In this document: positions 60,848 through 64,000 of the stretch, piece after piece
Numbering within the stretch: the stretch's first letter is position 1
Layout of the letters: each line of letters begins with the position of its first letter
Assembly (NCBI GenBank): GCA_036346275.1
Contig: CM070711.1
Span: 49,725,435 to 49,789,434, forward strand
Source of the DNA: Otatea glauca
Lineage: Eukaryota > Streptophyta > Magnoliopsida > Poales > Poaceae
DNA: 64,000 bases
Direction: 5' to 3'
Position numbers and translations under genes: made by a program
Notes under the pieces: model-generated
The model's database searches: none
What the model saw: only the letters and a program-made list of their open reading frames with translations
Told to the model about the DNA's origin: nothing

Positions 60848-63831
60848 TCATCTTCGAGATTCATGTGGGAGTATGTGAAATATCTCCCCCTGAAATCTGC
60901 ACTTCTCAAGTCTCATCATCCCAATTCCTTTTACGCACCTTTCAAAGGTAGATGCTTGGGAGTGATTTAGTGAACAAATCGCAAGATTTTCACATGACTT
61001 AGTATGCAATATCTTGATCTCGTTCATCTTATGCAATTCGTGAGCATAGAAGAACTTGGGGTTGATATACTTCGTGAGATTGCTCTTCACATAACCCATT
61101 TGTGCTTGGGCAACACAAGCTGCATTATCTTCATAAATTATCGTGGGAGTTTGCTCAATGTTCAAACCACATGACTTCTGGATGTGGTGAACCATTCTTC
61201 TGAGCCATGCACATTCACGAGATGCTTCATACAAAGCAATGATTTCCGAGTGGTTTGTCGACGTCGAGACAAGAGTCTGCTTAGACGACTTCCAAGAAAT
61301 TGCTGTTCCTCCACATAGAAAAACATAGCCGGTTTGGGACTTGCCAGTATGCGGGTCTGATAAATACCCAGCATCGGCATAGCCAACCAAATTCAATTCA
61401 TTGTTTCTTCTGAAAAACAGACCGAGGTCTTTGCTTCCTTGGAGGTAGCGGAAGATATCCTTGATCCCTTTCCAATGCCTTTTGGTGGGTTCTGCACTGT
61501 ACCGAGCTAGCAAATTCACAGCGAACGCAATGTCCGGCCTGGTGCTATTCGCAAGGTACATGAGCGCTCCAACTGCACTCAGATATGGGAATTCTACTCC
61601 CAGGACTTCCTCCCCCTCTTCTCTAGGTCTGTATGGGTCTAGATCTGCTTGGAGTGACCTTCCGACCATTGGAGTCTTTACAGGATATGCTTTTTCAAAA
61701 CCAAACCTTTCCAACACTTTCTGCGTGTAGGTTGATTGATGTACCAAGATTCCTCCTTGGACATGTTCAAGCTGCAAGCCTAAACAAAACTTGGTTTTAC
61801 CCAAATCTTTCATTTCAAACTCAAACTTCAAGTATGAGCATGCTTCTTCAATTTCTTCATCCGTCCCAATGATGTTCAAGTCATCTACATAGACGGAGAT
61901 TATACAGAATCCATTCGGGGATCGCTGTATAAACACACATGGACAATCTTCGTTGTCTGTGTAGCCTTTCTTGCAGAGAAAGTCACTCAAGCGATTGTAC
62001 CACATTCTTCATGATCGCTTCAAATTTCATACAGTGATTTCTCCAATTTTACATGCATGTGTTTCTATTTGCTCCATCTTGGTTCGGATAGGAATTCCTT
62101 CCAGTACTTTCATGTATATCTCTCAATCCAAGTTTCCATACAAGTATGTTTGTGACAACATCCATTAGCTTCATTCTCAACTTCAAGTTGATCGCCATTG
62201 AGATCAAATATCTAAAGGTAATTCCTCCCATGACCGGAGAATAGGTTTCTTCATAATCAACTCCGGGACGTTGAGTGAAACCTTGAGCTACGAGCCTTGC
62301 CTTGTACCTTACAACTTCGTTGTTTTCATTTCTCTTCCAACAAAGACCCATTTGCGACCTCACGGGTTTATATGGGAAGGTGTGCGGCATACGGCCCAAA
62401 CACCTCTCTCTTGTTCGGAGAGACTAACTCGCAGATGATTGCCTTTTTCCATTCTTCCCAATCTAGCCTTTTCTTGCACTCTGCGAGAGATGCAGGCTCG
62501 GGATCATGATCAATGATCGAGGCAATCTTCTTTGCGAAGTATGCATCAACGTTGGCTGTTGCTCTATTAAGGGATTCTCCTGTTATTACAAAGTTTATTG
62601 CCATTTCTTCATGAGGTGCTTCATGCACTTCTACTCGCTCTTCACTGTTTTTCCCTATCGCAGGAGCAAGTTCCTTTAGCTTTTCATCGTCTTTGTGTGC
62701 GCACACATTATTTCCGGTGGCTTTCTTCAGTGGAAAATTTAAGTCTGGAATTGCCTTTCTTGTTGGCTTCTTACGGCTGTGTCTCAACTGCTCCCTTCTT
62801 TCCTTGGGGCATTTTCGTGATTGGTTGTGGTAAGTCCTCTCGCCATTTTCTCGGGACGCCTCCGGTACTTTGCGCTTGAGGAGCCGTTTCTGTTCGCTTC
62901 GCGCTAATCCATTCTGCGTGTGGGCGTGCGATGCGGAATGCTCAACTGCTATCCCTGTTGCCGTGCAATAATCATCAAATGCCTTTGAAGTAAATTCTCC
63001 GGCATTGTCCATTCTAATGGTCTTCACGCGATGATCAGGGAAAGCATTCTTAATTCTTATGATCTGCGAGATCAGCTTTGCAAAAGCATGGTTTCTTGTT
63101 GACAACAAGCATACATGCGACCATTTCGAGGAAGCATCGATGAGCACCATAAAGTATCGAAACGGCCCTGACAGGGGCTGAATCGGACCGCAAATATCCC
63201 CCTGGATGCGTTCCAGGAATGCAGGGATTTCACTTTGCACTTTCATGACAGAGGGTCTAGTTATTAATTTCCGGTGGCACATGCAGGCACACAAAATCTT
63301 CATGATTCGGAAAATTTTAACATTAATGCCATGACCTTGTGAGTTGTTCACTATATTTCTTATCATTCTAAGACCAGATGACCTAATCTACCATGCCATA
63401 AAGAAAATAACTCGTAGCTTCTAAAAACAGTCTTCAAGGAAGTATACACTTGGTGCATGAATATTCGTGTAGTACAACCCGATTCATATGAGGGCATTTT
63501 CTAATACCATTTTTCCACATACCGCGTGCTTCACAATGCACAAGTATTCTTTGCCATTTTCTTCATTGGTTTCTACGTGAAAACCATTGGCGCGGATGTC
63601 TTTAAAGCTTAAGAGAGTGCGCGTTGATTCAGGGTACAAAAGGGCTTCTTCAATTACCAGAGTTGTACCCATAGGCAATATAATAGTGGCTCTTCCTGAG
63701 CCGATTACATATGAGTCGCTTCCTGCGATCGTAGTAATCTTTTCAGCGTTCTTCGTGATCGACTGGAAATACTTAGACTCTCTTAAGATGGTATTTGTTG
63801 TGCCACTATCAACAATGCATATCTCTTCCAT
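60848..63831 (-). pseudogene. pol: Copia pol: protease, integrase, reverse transcriptase, RNase H (broken)
   Basis: Protease: VDSGTTNTIL near the 63831 end. Integrase: GDICGPIQPLSGPFRYFMVL, the catalytic-type MDNAGEF and ASHAHTQNGLA, with the tail rewritten by a frame change after LARSEQ. Reverse transcriptase: RYKARLVAQGFTQRPGVDYE (62300 region), a frame break near 62200 and 62000, then the catalytic IISVYVDDLNIIGT. RNase H: VGYADAGYLSDPHTGKSQTG and the terminal ICSLNHS string. The stop at 60848 follows a tail that has run into untranslated sequence (HESRR). Not functional as read. Confidence 0.85.
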
Positions 63832-64000
63832 TTGGACGCTACACGATTTCTAGATAAAAGAAATATAATTCTAATCAGATAGAGGCAAAAACAATCCAAA
63901 TATTACTTGCAAAATTGAAGAATACTGGAATAAAGAATAAATTGCGTATTTATTCATGAAAGAAGTATGCTCTTCTAGAGCTTACAATTCATTATTTAAA

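Larger units (their letters stand above)
60388..64000 (-). mobile_element. Copia retrotransposon, 3' part, extends beyond the window
   Basis: On the minus strand, from the window edge: protease (63831-63484), integrase (63366-62400), reverse transcriptase and RNase H (62400-60848), polypurine tract, and 3' LTR (60613-60388). The order protease, integrase, reverse transcriptase is that of Ty1/Copia. Gag and the 5' LTR would lie beyond 64000; the last 140 bases of the window show no gag frame. Several frame changes show it is decayed. It belongs to the common grass Copia type related to the TNT1-94 polyproteins (inference). Confidence 0.85.

Noticed and set aside
1..64000. Endogenous pararetrovirus or other viral insert, tRNA or rRNA genes
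   Set aside because: Reverse-transcriptase regions seen belong to a LINE (53-59 kb) and a Copia element (60-64 kb); no movement-protein or coat-protein type sequence and no cloverleaf or rRNA sequence was noticed by eye.

Overview
This window is plant nuclear DNA, almost certainly from a grass. The evidence is a single multi-exon PDR-type ABC transporter gene with a GC-rich first exon (the grass GC gradient) and closest resemblance, from memory, to rice PDR proteins. It is surrounded and invaded by grass-type transposons: CACTA elements with a Ulp1 protease gene, a MuDR-type MULE, Helitrons, hAT elements, LTR elements, LINEs and small MITEs. The high nested-insert load suggests a medium or large grass genome; a rice relative is an inference, not shown.

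Layout. 1-6925: degraded copy of a CACTA element (Ulp1-like gene remnant), interrupted by a foldback-repeat region, a 1.65-kb hAT with an 8-bp target duplication, and a MITE sitting in an (AT)n tract. 6925-10440: two adjacent LTR-like copies of one family. 10768-10999: last-exon-like fragment of an unrecognised gene. 11146-18657: a complete 7.5-kb MULE with ~365-bp terminal inverted repeats and a 10-bp target duplication, carrying a broken MURA transposase (itself split by a 1.64-kb solo LTR) and a two-exon plant-mobile-domain gene. 18981-48125 (minus strand): the PDR/ABCG transporter, 22 exons that I could join by hand into 4329 nt (1442 codons plus stop), with no break in frame. Intron 3 is 15.5 kb because it holds a 13.1-kb CACTA element (32061-45181, GGA duplication), which in turn holds a 4.2-kb solo LTR (40852-45058, GATAT duplication). 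Introns 17 and 18 hold two ~2.45-kb copies of the same Helitron in opposite orientation, on either side of the 134-bp exon 18. 48502-48772: Tourist-like MITE upstream of the transporter. 48776-50763: fragment of an IDN2/FDM-like gene (RNA-directed DNA methylation family), a ~110-bp-arm hairpin, and a CACTA right end. 52874-59828: a CACTA left end running into a degenerate L1-type LINE, which carries a hAT element that in turn carries a FRIGIDA-like gene fragment. 60388-64000: the 3' part of a Copia retrotransposon on the minus strand.

How it works together. The only gene that looks functional for the host is the PDR transporter; nearly everything else is transposon. The most interesting architecture is the inverted Helitron pair around exon 18: the primary transcript could fold into a very long double-stranded stem with that exon in the loop, and loss of the exon would shift the frame before the second membrane domain. 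Two hAT elements carry pieces of host-like coding sequence, and an RdDM-family gene fragment lies next to a CACTA end and a hairpin. Coordinates of exons come from reading splice sites directly; family assignments come from recognised motifs without database searches.
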